The position numbers and the translations under genes are program-made. This document shows positions 47,690 to 56,500 of a stretch of DNA of 64,000 nt, piece by piece. Where the stretch lies: assembly GCF_026339875.1 (NCBI RefSeq), contig NZ_JAPEPZ010000001.1, positions 1,550,001 through 1,614,000 of the forward strand. The letters are read 5' to 3'. The notes under the pieces were generated by a model, which worked only from the letters and a program-made list of their open reading frames with translations, was not told the origin of the DNA and ran no database searches. The DNA is from Streptomyces sp. NBC_01571 (GTDB taxonomy: Bacteria > Actinomycetota > Actinomycetes > Streptomycetales > Streptomycetaceae). Numbering within the stretch: the first letter of the stretch is position 1; every line of letters starts with the position of its first letter.

Positions 47690-49232
47690 TGACCCCGAAG
47701 AGCCCGCACCCCGGCGCTCGACCATCGACCACGTACTGCGCCGCGAGGACGGCTCACGGCGCCGGCCCTTCTCAGCCTTCGGCCGCCAACCTCGCACCGG
47801 CACCGACCGGCGGCGGATGCCCCTGGTCCTCAGCGACCGCGCCCAGCGGCAGCTTGTCGACCGGGCCCGCCGACAGGGCGCCGAGGACGGTGACGGCCGT
47901 GGGCTCGATGTCGTCGTCCTCTCCAGCGGCGTCCTGCCTCCCTACGCCGCCGAACTCGCCGCCCGCCGCGACCTGGTGCGCGACCTGATGGAGGAGGAGG
48001 CCGCCGACGACGAGACCCGCGCCGCCCGCGAGGACGCGGACGCCCGCAACCGGATCGTCCGGGAGGAGGCCGGGGTCGCTCTCGCCCAGACCCGGCTGGT
48101 GGAGGCGGAGCACGACGTCCGGCGCGCCCGCGAGCAGCTCGACCTGCTCGCCCATCGCTCGATGCGCTGGCAGCGGCTGCGCGACGCGGTGCGCGAACGT
48201 TTCGAGCGGTCCCGCTTCGGCGCCCCGGCACACCCCGACACCACCGGGATCAAGGGCGGCCCCGGCGCCGGACCGCCCCTCGACCACGACTCCGACGACG
48301 ATGACGACGAACTCTACGACCGGTCGTTCCGTCCACTGGCGGCCGATCCCGACCCGGCGGCGCCCGCCGCGGGCACCGTCCCGGCGTCCGTCGAGGGCTG
48401 GGAGGGACTGCGCGCGCGGGCCGCGATGCCCGAACGGCTGGTCCTGCTCCTGCTCGCCCTGGTCTTCGCGGTCGAAGTGCCCATCTACTGGGTGGCGTTC
48501 CGGCCCTTCCACGGCGTGGGCTCGTCCGGCTCGGGCCTCCTCAACACGACGCTGGCGCTCTCGGTGGCCATGCTCATGCTGGCAGTGCCGCATCTGGCCG
48601 GCCGCGCGCTGCGCGAACGCGGTGCGACGGGAGCCAGCCGCCCGGCCGCCCCCGCCGCCCTGCTCTTCCTCTGCGTCTGGGCGGCCTGCACGGTCGCCCT
48701 GGGCGTCCTGCGCGCCCGGACCGTCCTGGCCAAGGAGCCGGTGGAGCAGGCCACCGGCGCCGCCGCCGGATTCGACGGCCTGTCCACCGACGTCCCCAGC
48801 CTCGCGGACCGACTCGACCTCCAGCCCCAGACCGTCTACTGGATGTTCATCGCGCTCCTGCTGCTGTCCGGCGGCATCGGCTTCCTGGCCGGGCTGCTGC
48901 GCGAGCACCCGTACGTCGACAGCTTTCGCTCCGCCCTGGAGCGCCGCGCCCAGCGGGGCGGCGAACTCGCCGCCGCCCACGCCCGATTGGCGGCCGTGCG
49001 GGCATGGGTGGACTCGTCCGGCGACCGGGCGGACCAGCGCAGGCGGGCCGTGGACGCCCGGCTGCGGGCCGCGGACGAGCTGTACGAGGTGGCGGCGGAG
49101 GCCCACCGGCACGGTCTCACCTCGGCGGCGGCAGATCCGGCGATCACCGAGGCGGCCCACAAGCGGACCGACTCCGGAGCACCGCTCCTGCCCCCAACCA
49201 CCACCCGGCGCCCGCCCGCACCGCGCCGCTGA
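47667..49232 (+). CDS. Four-helix membrane protein with coiled-coil domains
   Basis: A 521-aa protein. The N-terminal half is cytoplasmic and strongly helical, with a long charged coiled coil (residues about 115-200) and an Asp-rich patch (DSDDDDDELYD). Four hydrophobic helices follow near 275-430 (LVLLLLALVFAVEVPIYWV, LLNTTLALSVAMLMLAVPHL, LLFLCVWAACTVALGVL, YWMFIALLLLSGGIGFLAGL). A second helical region ends the protein. The ATG at 47667 has GAAGG upstream and overlaps the lipoprotein gene. It is probably the membrane partner of that lipoprotein. Confidence 0.83.
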   Translation: MSTTTTSSDPEEPAPRRSTIDHVLRREDGSRRRPFSAFGRQPRTGTDRRRMPLVLSDRAQRQLVDRARRQGAEDGDGRGLDVVVLSSGVLPPYAAELAARRDLVRDLMEEEAADDETRAAREDADARNRIVREEAGVALAQTRLVEAEHDVRRAREQLDLLAHRSMRWQRLRDAVRERFERSRFGAPAHPDTTGIKGGPGAGPPLDHDSDDDDDELYDRSFRPLAADPDPAAPAAGTVPASVEGWEGLRARAAMPERLVLLLLALVFAVEVPIYWVAFRPFHGVGSSGSGLLNTTLALSVAMLMLAVPHLAGRALRERGATGASRPAAPAALLFLCVWAACTVALGVLRARTVLAKEPVEQATGAAAGFDGLSTDVPSLADRLDLQPQTVYWMFIALLLLSGGIGFLAGLLREHPYVDSFRSALERRAQRGGELAAAHARLAAVRAWVDSSGDRADQRRRAVDARLRAADELYEVAAEAHRHGLTSAAADPAITEAAHKRTDSGAPLLPPTTTRRPPAPRR

Positions 49233-50234
49233 CCCGTCCCCGCGCCCGTTCCGTCCGGCCGCCTCCCACGAGGTGCGGCCGGCGGGACGGGCCGGCGCGT
49301 TCCCCGGCACGCGACCCCTCCGTCCGCACAACGCACCGACGGCCGATCAGTGACCGGCTTGGGGACCTCGCGGACCATCCTCTGGGCGGTGACCCAATTC
49401 TCGCCGCCGCCCTGCTCGACCGGGCCGAGCACCGTGACCAGACCGGAGTCCTTCAGGAGCTGGACCCCGGCGTAGGGGGTGGCGTCGGTCCGGCCCCGGC
49501 CGACGCCGTCGGTGACGCGGACCGAGGCGACCTCGGCGGCGCGGGCGATCCCGTCCTCGGCACTATGCCCGTGCGGCCCCGGGCTCAGCCGAACGAACCC
49601 CTTTCGGGAGGATGCCTTCTTGTACGACAACTCATCCGAACAAAGCCAGGACCTGCGGTTTTCCTTGATCGCAGAGGCCTCGGTCAGTACCGAACCAGCA
49701 CCGGGATCTCCTCGGGATGCCGGAGGCCGACTTGGCGTTCCGCGACGGACCGTGTGACGCTCCAGCCGGGCTCGACCAACGACTACGGACTGTATTCACT
49801 GCGGGTGTCGCCGGTCCGCCCAGGCCCCCTCTCAGGCGTGTCCAACTCGCCATCATCGACGACGCCGAGGCCGCCACCCGGATCGGCCGTGGCACACCCG
49901 GAGGGTGTGTCAGCAAGCGTGCTGTTGAGCTGCTGGACACCCGGGAGCTGGTCTGGGCCTTGTGCCCTCGGCCCTGGCGAACGTCTGGGCCAGGGACCGC
50001 TCGCTGCTTCGGTCCATGCCCCAGAGTCGGCGGATCCGGCACGGGGCGCTCGGCGCTGGGTGGCCCGGCCAGTACCTGGGACTCGGTACCTGCCTGCGCA
50101 CGGCGTGCCCGCGCAGGACCTGCCCGCTCAGGGCCTGCTCGCAACGGTTGCGCGGGGGGTGCGGCGTGGTGTGATGGTTGTGGGACCGCTGAAGATCGGT
50201 TCCTCCCTGTTCCCCCCCACGGAAGAGGCACATC
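49233..50234. other. Gene-poor 1-kb stretch with possible coding debris
   Basis: No complete gene is supported. On the minus strand around 49360-49620 a stretch reads like coherent protein (VRVTDGVGRGRTDATPYAGV, LKDSGLVTVLGPVEQGGGE) but lacks a plausible start and family. A second minus-strand patch near 49710-49790 ends VERQ-like GLRHPEEIPVLVRY and then stops. Both look like gene ends cut from their bodies. The last 100 bp should hold the promoter of the SDR gene. Confidence 0.4.
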
Positions 50235-51011
50235 ATGTCTACGGAAACGCCTGCCAAGCCGCTGAGCGGCCGGGTCGCCGTGGTCACCGGTGCGTCGAGC
50301 GGCATCGGCGAGGCGTCGGCCGAGCACCTGGCGGAGCTGGGTGCCGCAGTGGCGGTGCTGGCACGGCGCGCGGACCGGCTGGATGACGTGGTCGCCCGGA
50401 TCCAGAAGGCCGGCGGCACCGCGCTGGCGATCACCGCGGACGTCACGGACGAGGCGGCGGTGCGGGCCGCTGCCGACCGGGTGGCGGCCGAGCTGGGCGG
50501 CGCGGACCTGCTGTTCAACAACGCGGGTGTGATGCTGCCCGCCCCGGTCGAGGAACTGGCCACCGACCAGTGGAAGCACCAGATCGACCTCAACATCACC
50601 GGCCTGATGAACGCCATCGGCGCGTTCACCCCGCAACTGGTCTCGGCAGCCGGCGAACGCGGTGTGGCCGATCTGATCAACACCTCGTCGATCGCGGCGC
50701 AGAACATCTTCCCGAACTTCGCCGTCTACTCCGCCACCAAGGCGTACGTCACCCATCTCTCGCGTCACCTGCGGGTCGAGCTGGGCCCGAAGAACGTGCG
50801 CGTGTCGGCGATCGAGCCGGGCATCGTCGGCACCGAGCTGCAGAGCCACGTAACCGACGACGGAGCCCTGCAGTGGCTGGACGGTTCCAAGGAGACGATG
50901 GAGTGGCTCACTCCGCAGGACATCGCGGAGACCATCGGTTTCATCGCCTGTCTGCCGCCGCGGGTCAATCTCCAGCAGCTCACGATCATGCCCACCCGAC
51001 AGCCCAGCTGA
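50235..51011 (+). CDS. SDR-family NAD(P)-dependent oxidoreductase
   Basis: A 258-aa classical short-chain dehydrogenase. The cofactor motif TGASSGIG near residues 18-25, NNAG near 96, the catalytic Ser in NTSSIAA near 152 and the YSATK (YxxxK) motif near 165-169 are all present. Segment RRADRLDDVVARIQKAGG with Arg after strand 2 suggests NADP(H) preference. The substrate is unknown. AGAGG precedes the ATG. It converges with the MFS transporter gene. Confidence 0.93.
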   Translation: MSTETPAKPLSGRVAVVTGASSGIGEASAEHLAELGAAVAVLARRADRLDDVVARIQKAGGTALAITADVTDEAAVRAAADRVAAELGGADLLFNNAGVMLPAPVEELATDQWKHQIDLNITGLMNAIGAFTPQLVSAAGERGVADLINTSSIAAQNIFPNFAVYSATKAYVTHLSRHLRVELGPKNVRVSAIEPGIVGTELQSHVTDDGALQWLDGSKETMEWLTPQDIAETIGFIACLPPRVNLQQLTIMPTRQPS

Positions 51012-51114
51012 CCACGGCGTGACGGGGTCCGCCCGTGCCGTAGGCGGGTCCGAACGGGTTGCCCGCCGGTTCGGGAGTCTGCGCCTCGGGCGCGGTACGG
51101 GGGCACCGCGGCGG

Positions 51115-52377
51115 TCAGCTCTCGACTCTCTCGGATCTCTCGGACACGGCCGCCGGTCCCTTCGCCACGGTGCTTGCCTTGCGGGTGCCGGTTGTGGCGA
51201 AGGGCGAGTAGCGCGGTACCCAACGCAGCAGAGCCCCGGCCGCGAGGATCCCCACGCCGCCCATCGTGGCGATGCCGGCCGCCAGACTGCCCAGAGAAGC
51301 CGCGGCCGACACGATCAGGGGACCGCCCGCGCTCCCGGAGTCGGCGCACAACCGCCAGACGCCGAGGAACTGGGAGCGGGTTCGGGGCGGCGCCACATCC
51401 GCACCCAGAGTCATCAGGATGCCGCTGCCGATGCCGTTGCCGAAACCCATGAGCATCGCCACCACGGTCAGCGAGACAAGGCTGTGGGTGAGTGGCAGAC
51501 AGGCCATGGTCAGCCCCAGGACGAGCATCGAGGGCACGGCGATCCACAGCCGTCCGGCTCGGTCCATGACCTTCCCCGACGGATAGAACGTCAGGGTGTC
51601 GACAAGTCCGGCTATCCCGAAGACGACACTGGTGGACGACGGACTCTGGCCCAGGTGTTCGGCCCAGAGCGGCAGGACGGCCTGCCGGGTGGCGCGGACG
51701 GATCCCACCAGCACGACGGCGACGCCGAGGGTCAGGAAGACCTTGCGCTGAGCGCGTACGACCGTGCGCACCGAGACCGGCGCCGAGCCGGAGGGACCCC
51801 ACGTCGTGGGCTCTGCGACGTCCGGCACGATCAGGAGGACCACGGCGGTCACGGCCGTGCACAACAGGGCCAGCCAGTACACATTCCGGACCGGGCCGAC
51901 CGCCAGCACGGCCGCACCGATGAACGGGCCGATGAACGCGCCCACGCGCACCATGCCGCCGAGCGTGGAGAGCGCCCTCGCCCTGAGCTCGACGGGGATG
52001 ACCTCGGTGAGGTAGGCCTGCCGGGCAAGGTTGAACACAGCGTTGGTCGCTCCGGTGGCCGTCGCCGCGAGCCCTAGTTGCCAGACGCTCCTGGACAGGG
52101 CGCCCCCGGTCAGCGTCACCGCGGTGATCCCGGCGGCGATCAGCATGGCCTTGCGGTCGCCGACCCTCGCCGCCAGAGCTCCGGCCGGGACATCGCCGAG
52201 GATCTGCCCCACACCGAGCAGGGCCAGCACGAGGCTGGCGGTGCCCACCGAGGCGCCGAGCGCTCTGGCGCTGAGCGCGAGTACCGGCGCGAGTGCGCCC
52301 ACGCCGATTTCGAAGATGAGCGTGGGCAGGAAGACGGCCGGTATGAGGCTTCGCAGCGATACGGGAGAGGAACTCAT
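51115..52377 (-). CDS. MFS transporter (drug-efflux-like)
   Basis: A 420-aa, 12-helix major facilitator. The motif-A-like loop between helices 2 and 3 is GALAARVGDRKAML, and RAKALSTLGGM-like sequence appears around helix 5. The central loop between helices 6 and 7 is short. Such 12-helix carriers usually export drugs or small metabolites by proton antiport. It stands alone with no adjacent regulator of its own. Confidence 0.9.
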   Translation of the reverse strand: MSSSPVSLRSLIPAVFLPTLIFEIGVGALAPVLALSARALGASVGTASLVLALLGVGQILGDVPAGALAARVGDRKAMLIAAGITAVTLTGGALSRSVWQLGLAATATGATNAVFNLARQAYLTEVIPVELRARALSTLGGMVRVGAFIGPFIGAAVLAVGPVRNVYWLALLCTAVTAVVLLIVPDVAEPTTWGPSGSAPVSVRTVVRAQRKVFLTLGVAVVLVGSVRATRQAVLPLWAEHLGQSPSSTSVVFGIAGLVDTLTFYPSGKVMDRAGRLWIAVPSMLVLGLTMACLPLTHSLVSLTVVAMLMGFGNGIGSGILMTLGADVAPPRTRSQFLGVWRLCADSGSAGGPLIVSAAASLGSLAAGIATMGGVGILAAGALLRWVPRYSPFATTGTRKASTVAKGPAAVSERSERVES

Positions 52378-52776
52378 CGCCTTCTGTCCCTGCCGAGGAC
52401 CGCGGTGGCTGTCGACGAGACGGCTCTGTCCACGGCGGCAGGTGCGGCGGCCCGAGGCGAGGCGGTGGTCAGGGTCGATGCAGATGACATGGAAAACGTA
52501 CTACCAGGTCGTGCGCTGTGGAGTGGGTGGGGTGGCGGCTACTCCCTCGCGGACCGGGGACGGTTCCGGGCCCGCAACTCCGCGTTCTGCGGGAGGATTT
52601 GTCGCCGGGCCCGCGACTTCGGACGGACAGTCCCATCGCATCGTGATCAAACTCACGAGTGGCCCTGAGGAGACCCTGTCGCCGCAGTCTTCGGTGCCGA
52701 TGCCCGGCAGTGCCCTTCGTACGCCCTGGAGCGTGCCCGTCTGGCTCAGCGGTTCGGAAACGCCGCCGACAACCCG
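52378..52776. other. Intergenic stretch without a supported gene
   Basis: Between the MFS start and the IS remnant no frame has coherent protein composition. All open frames here are short, Arg/Pro-rich and mutually overlapping. The region near 52640-52700 is compatible with a promoter for neither neighbour in particular. Confidence 0.4.
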
Positions 52777-52880
52777 ATGGGCGAACGTCGTCGGTACCCG
52801 ACCGACATGACGGATGCGGAGGGGGCCGGCGTGCACCCGTTGCCGCCGATGACAGCCCCCTGGCCGCAGGGGACGCCCCC
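52777..52880 (+). pseudogene. IS5-family transposase N-terminal remnant
   Basis: The plus-strand frame from 52777 encodes GERRRYPTDMTDAEGAGVHP followed by LPPM, closely resembling the invariant N-terminus of IS5-family transposases (RRRYPTDLTDAxWxxLxPLLP). The similarity ends within about 35 residues and the frame then runs into unrelated sequence. Only the 5' end of the element survives. Confidence 0.7.
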
Positions 52881-52945
52881 CGATCGCCCTCCACCGTTGC
52901 CTTCGCGTCGGGGCGGGGCCGGTCGGCGGTGTCCGGCACTCCGCG

Positions 52946-53662
52946 TCACAGCTGTTCGCGTACGCCGGGTTCACCGAGAAGCCCGGGTGGGGCGGCGCTG
53001 AGTTTGCCGTTCATCGCACCCACTGCCTCACCCCGCCGCAGGAGCGGAAGGACGGCGCGGGGCCAGGCGTTTTCGATCAGCAGGGCGAAGCCAAGGTAGG
53101 CGGCGGCCAGCGCGGCGGCGCACGCTACGCACCCGGCCGCGCGTTGCAGGCCGGAGGATCCTGTCAGGACGTAGAGCCCGTCCAGTACCGCTCGGACGGA
53201 ACACAGGACGAGGACCGCGGCGACGAGGGGCTTGGCGCGTGAGGAGACGACCGCCACGCCCGCGACGACGACGCCGAACGAAATGGAGAACAGGCCGAGC
53301 ACAGTAGGTGTGGATCCGGGAAGGCTGACGATGTCGAGGAGGCCGAAGGCCAGCCAGCTCGTGGTGAACAGGCCGAGCGTGGTGGCCCCTACGGTGTCGC
53401 GGCCCAGGAAGGCCATGACGGTGGCGATGAGCTGGAGCGGGAAGGCGTAGCTGGCCAACAGGACGCCGACCAGCAGCTGTTCGTTCTCCACCCAGCCGAG
53501 GCTGTCGGCAGCCAGGACGATCATGCCCAGGGCGAAGGCGAGGTATCCCAGGGGAAGGCTGGTGGCGATCGGCCTCAGCATCACGCGGGTCCGGGGCGCG
53601 CTTGTTCCGTGGGAGTGCTGGTCCGGTGAGGCGTGATCGGGTTCACGCGGCGGCGCGGTCAT
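52946..53662 (-). CDS. GPR1/FUN34/YaaH-family acetate/ammonium transporter
   Basis: A 238-aa protein with six hydrophobic helices and the family layout: N-terminal PLGYLAFALGMIVLAADSLGW, which replaces the usual NP-x-P-LGL helix, then FPLQLIATVMAFLGRDTVGATTLGLFTTSWLAF (cf. the GxFE/GL motif) and SLPGSTPTVLGLFSISFG. Members transport acetate or succinate. The usual NPAPLGL motif is degenerate (ATSLPLGYL), so substrate specificity may differ. The neighbouring genes give no metabolic context. Confidence 0.85.
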   Translation of the reverse strand: MTAPPREPDHASPDQHSHGTSAPRTRVMLRPIATSLPLGYLAFALGMIVLAADSLGWVENEQLLVGVLLASYAFPLQLIATVMAFLGRDTVGATTLGLFTTSWLAFGLLDIVSLPGSTPTVLGLFSISFGVVVAGVAVVSSRAKPLVAAVLVLCSVRAVLDGLYVLTGSSGLQRAAGCVACAAALAAAYLGFALLIENAWPRAVLPLLRRGEAVGAMNGKLSAAPPGLLGEPGVREQL

Positions 53663-54097
53663 TGTCTTCTCCGGGCATGGGTGTGGCGGGTGGTCAGGAG
53701 TGCGTTGGGCGACGTCCTCGACGGCCGGTGGCGGTGATGCCGATCTCGTCGAGGGCGACGTCGGTCAGCGACGGCGACGGGTCCTCCCGCGCGACGAGGT
53801 GGGTGAGGGCGTGGCCGGGCAGAGAGATGCACCGTCCGGGTGATACCGATGACGTCCATCGCCCGTGGGCCCGACGCCACCGCGGACGCACTCCCGTGCG
53901 GAGGGCGTACGCCTGTGCGGGACCCGCGCCCGGCACGCGGCGCAGCAATGGCTCGACTCCGAACAGGCCACCCGCGAGCGGTGGCCCGGACGTCACCGCC
54001 CGGCACGACCTTCTGCGCGCCGGACGCGGATCCACCGGCTGCGATCACCTGATACCGCCGGAGAGGACACTTGATACCGCCGGGGAGGAGGGGTGAG
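53663..54097. other. Gap with no convincing gene
   Basis: Several short overlapping frames exist on both strands, including a 113-codon minus-strand frame at 53694-54035, but none has recognisable motifs. The segment SLTDVALDEIGITATGRRGR on the minus strand could be a gene relic. A direct repeat of GATACCGCCGG(A/G)GAGGA occurs near 54050-54090. Confidence 0.35.
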
Positions 54098-54502
54098 TCA
54101 CGAGGCCCTGGATACGAGTGCCCGGTACTCCACGTCGGACAGGTCCGTGGCCGGAACGTAGACCTGGACGCCCTCGAGCAGGTTCTGGAGCGAGCTGTAG
54201 CCGGAGGAGTGCGCGGCCTTCTCCTCGGCCGTCGCCCGTGCCGGGCACCAGGAGATCAGCACCGTCTTCTCCTGTCGGGCCCCGTCCGCCGATGCGAAGA
54301 GCAGATCGTGGACAACGTAACGGGGCTCATTGACCGGGAGTGCCTTCAGCAGTTCGTCGTGGGTCAGGTTCCCCTTGGCGTCGAAGACGACGGTCGTCAG
54401 GTTGTCGCTGAGCCGGTAGATCACCGTGTTGATGTCGCGCCTGCCCTTCAGCTCCTGGAAGGCGCTGATACAGCTGTCGTCCACTGGGATATGTCCGCTC
54501 AC
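54098..54502 (-). CDS. ADF/cofilin homology domain protein (eukaryotic-type actin-regulator fold)
   Basis: A 134-aa protein that matches the eukaryotic ADF/cofilin domain over its full length. The N-terminus SGHIPVDDSCISAFQELK corresponds to the SG-x-x-V-x-D-x-C-x-x-x-F-x-E-LK pattern of ADF/cofilins. Then come VIYRLSDNLTTVVFD, LLKALPVNEPRYVVHDLLF (cf. LPxxxCRYAxYD), KTVLISWCPARAT (cf. ISWCPD/S) and NLLEGVQVYVPATDLSDVEY (cf. GIQVELQATD). In eukaryotes these proteins bind and sever actin; the helix-3 KMxYASSK actin-binding motif is only partly kept here (EEKAAHSSGYSS). No actin homologue lies nearby. I am confident of the family by pattern; function is open. Confidence 0.85.
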   Translation of the reverse strand: MSGHIPVDDSCISAFQELKGRRDINTVIYRLSDNLTTVVFDAKGNLTHDELLKALPVNEPRYVVHDLLFASADGARQEKTVLISWCPARATAEEKAAHSSGYSSLQNLLEGVQVYVPATDLSDVEYRALVSRAS

Positions 54503-54517
54503 GACGGGTCCTTCTGA

Positions 54518-54857
54518 TCATGGGGAGAACAGGCCGAGCGGCTCAACGAACCGGCTCCCCGTGAGGTTCTGGGCCGCTTGCCCTGAGCACCCGTTCTGCT
54601 GGATATGCCAGTGCGGCCCGATTCGACCGCATCGTCGACCCGGCAGCCGTGGTCGGACCGACGGGGAAACCCTTCGACCCTCTTCGAGCTCCTGCCGACT
54701 GCTGTGGAGGCCCCGTTGAAGTTCCACCAGGGACGCCCGCTGTTGGAGATGTACAGCTCGGATGTCGGGACCGGGGAGAAGTCCTCCTCGGTGACGCCGA
54801 GGTCCGTGGCCGGCAGTCGCGGCGGAAGGGGTCGGTCAGGGGTACCGGGGTGCGCGC
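54518..54857 (-). other. Probable degenerate coding region
   Basis: On the minus strand two frames carry protein-like stretches: VTEEDFSPVPTSELYISNSG followed by WWNFNGASTAV, and, in another frame, WHIQQNGCSGQAAQNLTGSR ending at a stop near 54518. They could be one frameshifted small secreted protein, but there is no clear start or family, so no gene is called. Confidence 0.35.
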
Positions 54858-56237
54858 TCAGCAGCACTCGCCGGTCGAGGGCTCCTCGGCGGCGGCAGCG
54901 GCGGGGGTGCTGATGCCGATCTGGACGAGCTCGGGGGCCGGAGCGCAGCAGCCTCCCTCGTGGTCCTGTCCGGCGGCCGGGGCACCCGTCAGTCCGCTGC
55001 CGCCGCATACTCCGGTCTCCGGGAGGGTGAGTTCGACGCGGTCGGCGGATTCGAGGTCGCCGGCGATGGCGGCGGTGACGGAGCGGACCTGTTCGTAGCC
55101 GGTCATGGCGAGGAAGGTGGGGGCCCGGCCGTAGGACTTCATGCCGACCAGGTAGATGTCCTGTTCGGGGTGGGACAGTTCGCGGTGGCCGTGCGGGTAG
55201 ACGGTGCCGCAGGAGTGCTGGTTGGGGTCGATGAGCGGGGCCAGCGCGAGGGGTGCTTGGAGACGTTCGTCCAGGCCGAGGCGGATCTCGGAGAGGAAGG
55301 TCAGGTCGGGGCGGAGGCCGGTCAGCACGACGGCCTCGTCGACCGGGTCGAGACGGCGGCCGTCCTCACCCACCAGAACGAGACGGCCGTCGGTATCGCG
55401 GTCGATGGCTTCGGTACGGAACCCGGTGACGGCGTCCGCATACCCGTTGTCCACGGCGGCCTTCGCGGCGAGCCCCAGGGCGCCGCGGGCGGGGAGTTCG
55501 TCGGCTTCGCCCCCGCCGAACGTCGAGCCGCTGATGCCGCGGCGCAGGATCCACACGGCGTGCGTACCGGGCTCGTCGTCGGCGAGGTCGGCGAGGGCGG
55601 CCAGCGCGGTGAAGGCGGAGGCGCCGGAGCCGATGACAGCGGTGCGCCTGCCCGCGTAACGGGCCCGCACCACCGGGTCCTCGAGGTCGGGCACACGGTG
55701 AGTGATGCGGTCGGCTGCCGCCTTCTCCCCGAGCGCGGGCAGGCCGCCGGCTCCGGCCGGGCCGGGTGTGGTCCAGGTGCCGGAGGCGTCGATGACGGCT
55801 CGGGCGAGGACGCGCTGCTCCGCGCCGTCAGCGGTGGTGAAGTGCAGGACGAAGGGCTGCTTGTCCCGGTCGGCGTCGACGACGCGGTCGCGTCCGCTGC
55901 GCGAGACGCCGGTGACCTTGGCGCCGTAGCGCACGTGGTCGCCCAGGACATCGGCCAGCGGCTGGAGGTAGAGCGCGGCCCACTCGGCGCCTGAGGGGTA
56001 GGTGTCCGGGGCGGGCTTGGTCCAGCCGGTCGGCGCGAGAAGCCTTTCCGCGGCCGGGTCGGTGACCTCGCCCCAGGTGGAGAAGAGCCGGACATGGCCC
56101 CACTCGCGTACCGCGGCCGCCGCGGCCGGCCCGGCTTCCAGGACCAGGGGCTCGACGCCGCGCTCGACGAGGTGGGCGGCGGCGGCCAGTCCGGCCGGTC
56201 CGGCTCCGATGACAACGACGGGAAGCTGGTCACTCAT
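54858..56237 (-). CDS. FAD/NAD(P)-binding oxidoreductase with Cys-rich tail (ArsO-like)
   Basis: A 459-aa flavoprotein. The FAD-binding motif VVVIGAGPAGLAAAAHL lies near residue 9 and a second dinucleotide motif AVIGSGASAFTAL near 200. PDLTFLSEIRLGLDE and GMKSYGRAPTFLAMTGYEQV are typical of the flavin-containing-monooxygenase-like group linked to arsenic resistance. The last 50 residues hold CGG, GGCCAP and a terminal ECC, suggesting thiol ligation of As(III) or another metalloid. It is divergent from an ArsR regulator across a palindromic region. The role in arsenical oxidation is inferred. Confidence 0.85.
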   Translation of the reverse strand: MSDQLPVVVIGAGPAGLAAAAHLVERGVEPLVLEAGPAAAAAVREWGHVRLFSTWGEVTDPAAERLLAPTGWTKPAPDTYPSGAEWAALYLQPLADVLGDHVRYGAKVTGVSRSGRDRVVDADRDKQPFVLHFTTADGAEQRVLARAVIDASGTWTTPGPAGAGGLPALGEKAAADRITHRVPDLEDPVVRARYAGRRTAVIGSGASAFTALAALADLADDEPGTHAVWILRRGISGSTFGGGEADELPARGALGLAAKAAVDNGYADAVTGFRTEAIDRDTDGRLVLVGEDGRRLDPVDEAVVLTGLRPDLTFLSEIRLGLDERLQAPLALAPLIDPNQHSCGTVYPHGHRELSHPEQDIYLVGMKSYGRAPTFLAMTGYEQVRSVTAAIAGDLESADRVELTLPETGVCGGSGLTGAPAAGQDHEGGCCAPAPELVQIGISTPAAAAAEEPSTGECC

Positions 56238-56449
56238 GGCGGAAGGTCTCCTCGGACACGGGGTGTCGGCAAGTGGTGCGGGAGCATCGTTCAGCGGGCC
56301 TACCGGTAGGCGTGAGGGCTTGCCGGGATCGCTGTCGGACGGGGGTGGCACGGCAGGTGCCGTCGCGGGCGTGGCCGCAGCTGTTCTGGCAGCAGGTTGC
56401 GGGGCACGGCGTCCCTGACAGACCTTCTGTTCCGACGCATATCGACGCC

Positions 56450-56484
56450 TATCGATATACGAAGCTTGTCACTCGTATCGATGA
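56450..56484. promoter_or_regulatory. Inverted repeat upstream of ArsR gene (candidate operator)
   Basis: TATCGATATACGA (56450-56462) and TCGTATCGATGA (56473-56484) form an imperfect inverted repeat just 17 bp before the arsR start and in the shared divergent region with the flavoprotein gene. ArsR/SmtB repressors bind AT-containing 12-2-12-like palindromes in such positions. Confidence 0.6.
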
Positions 56485-56500
56485 GTGTCAACATAGACAC

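Noticed and set aside
49717..50265. 182-codon plus-strand frame before the SDR gene
   Set aside because: It runs into the SDR start in another frame, is Pro/Arg/Cys-rich and has no family.
53694..54035. 113-codon minus-strand frame
   Set aside because: No ribosome binding site and no motif; left as uncertain debris.
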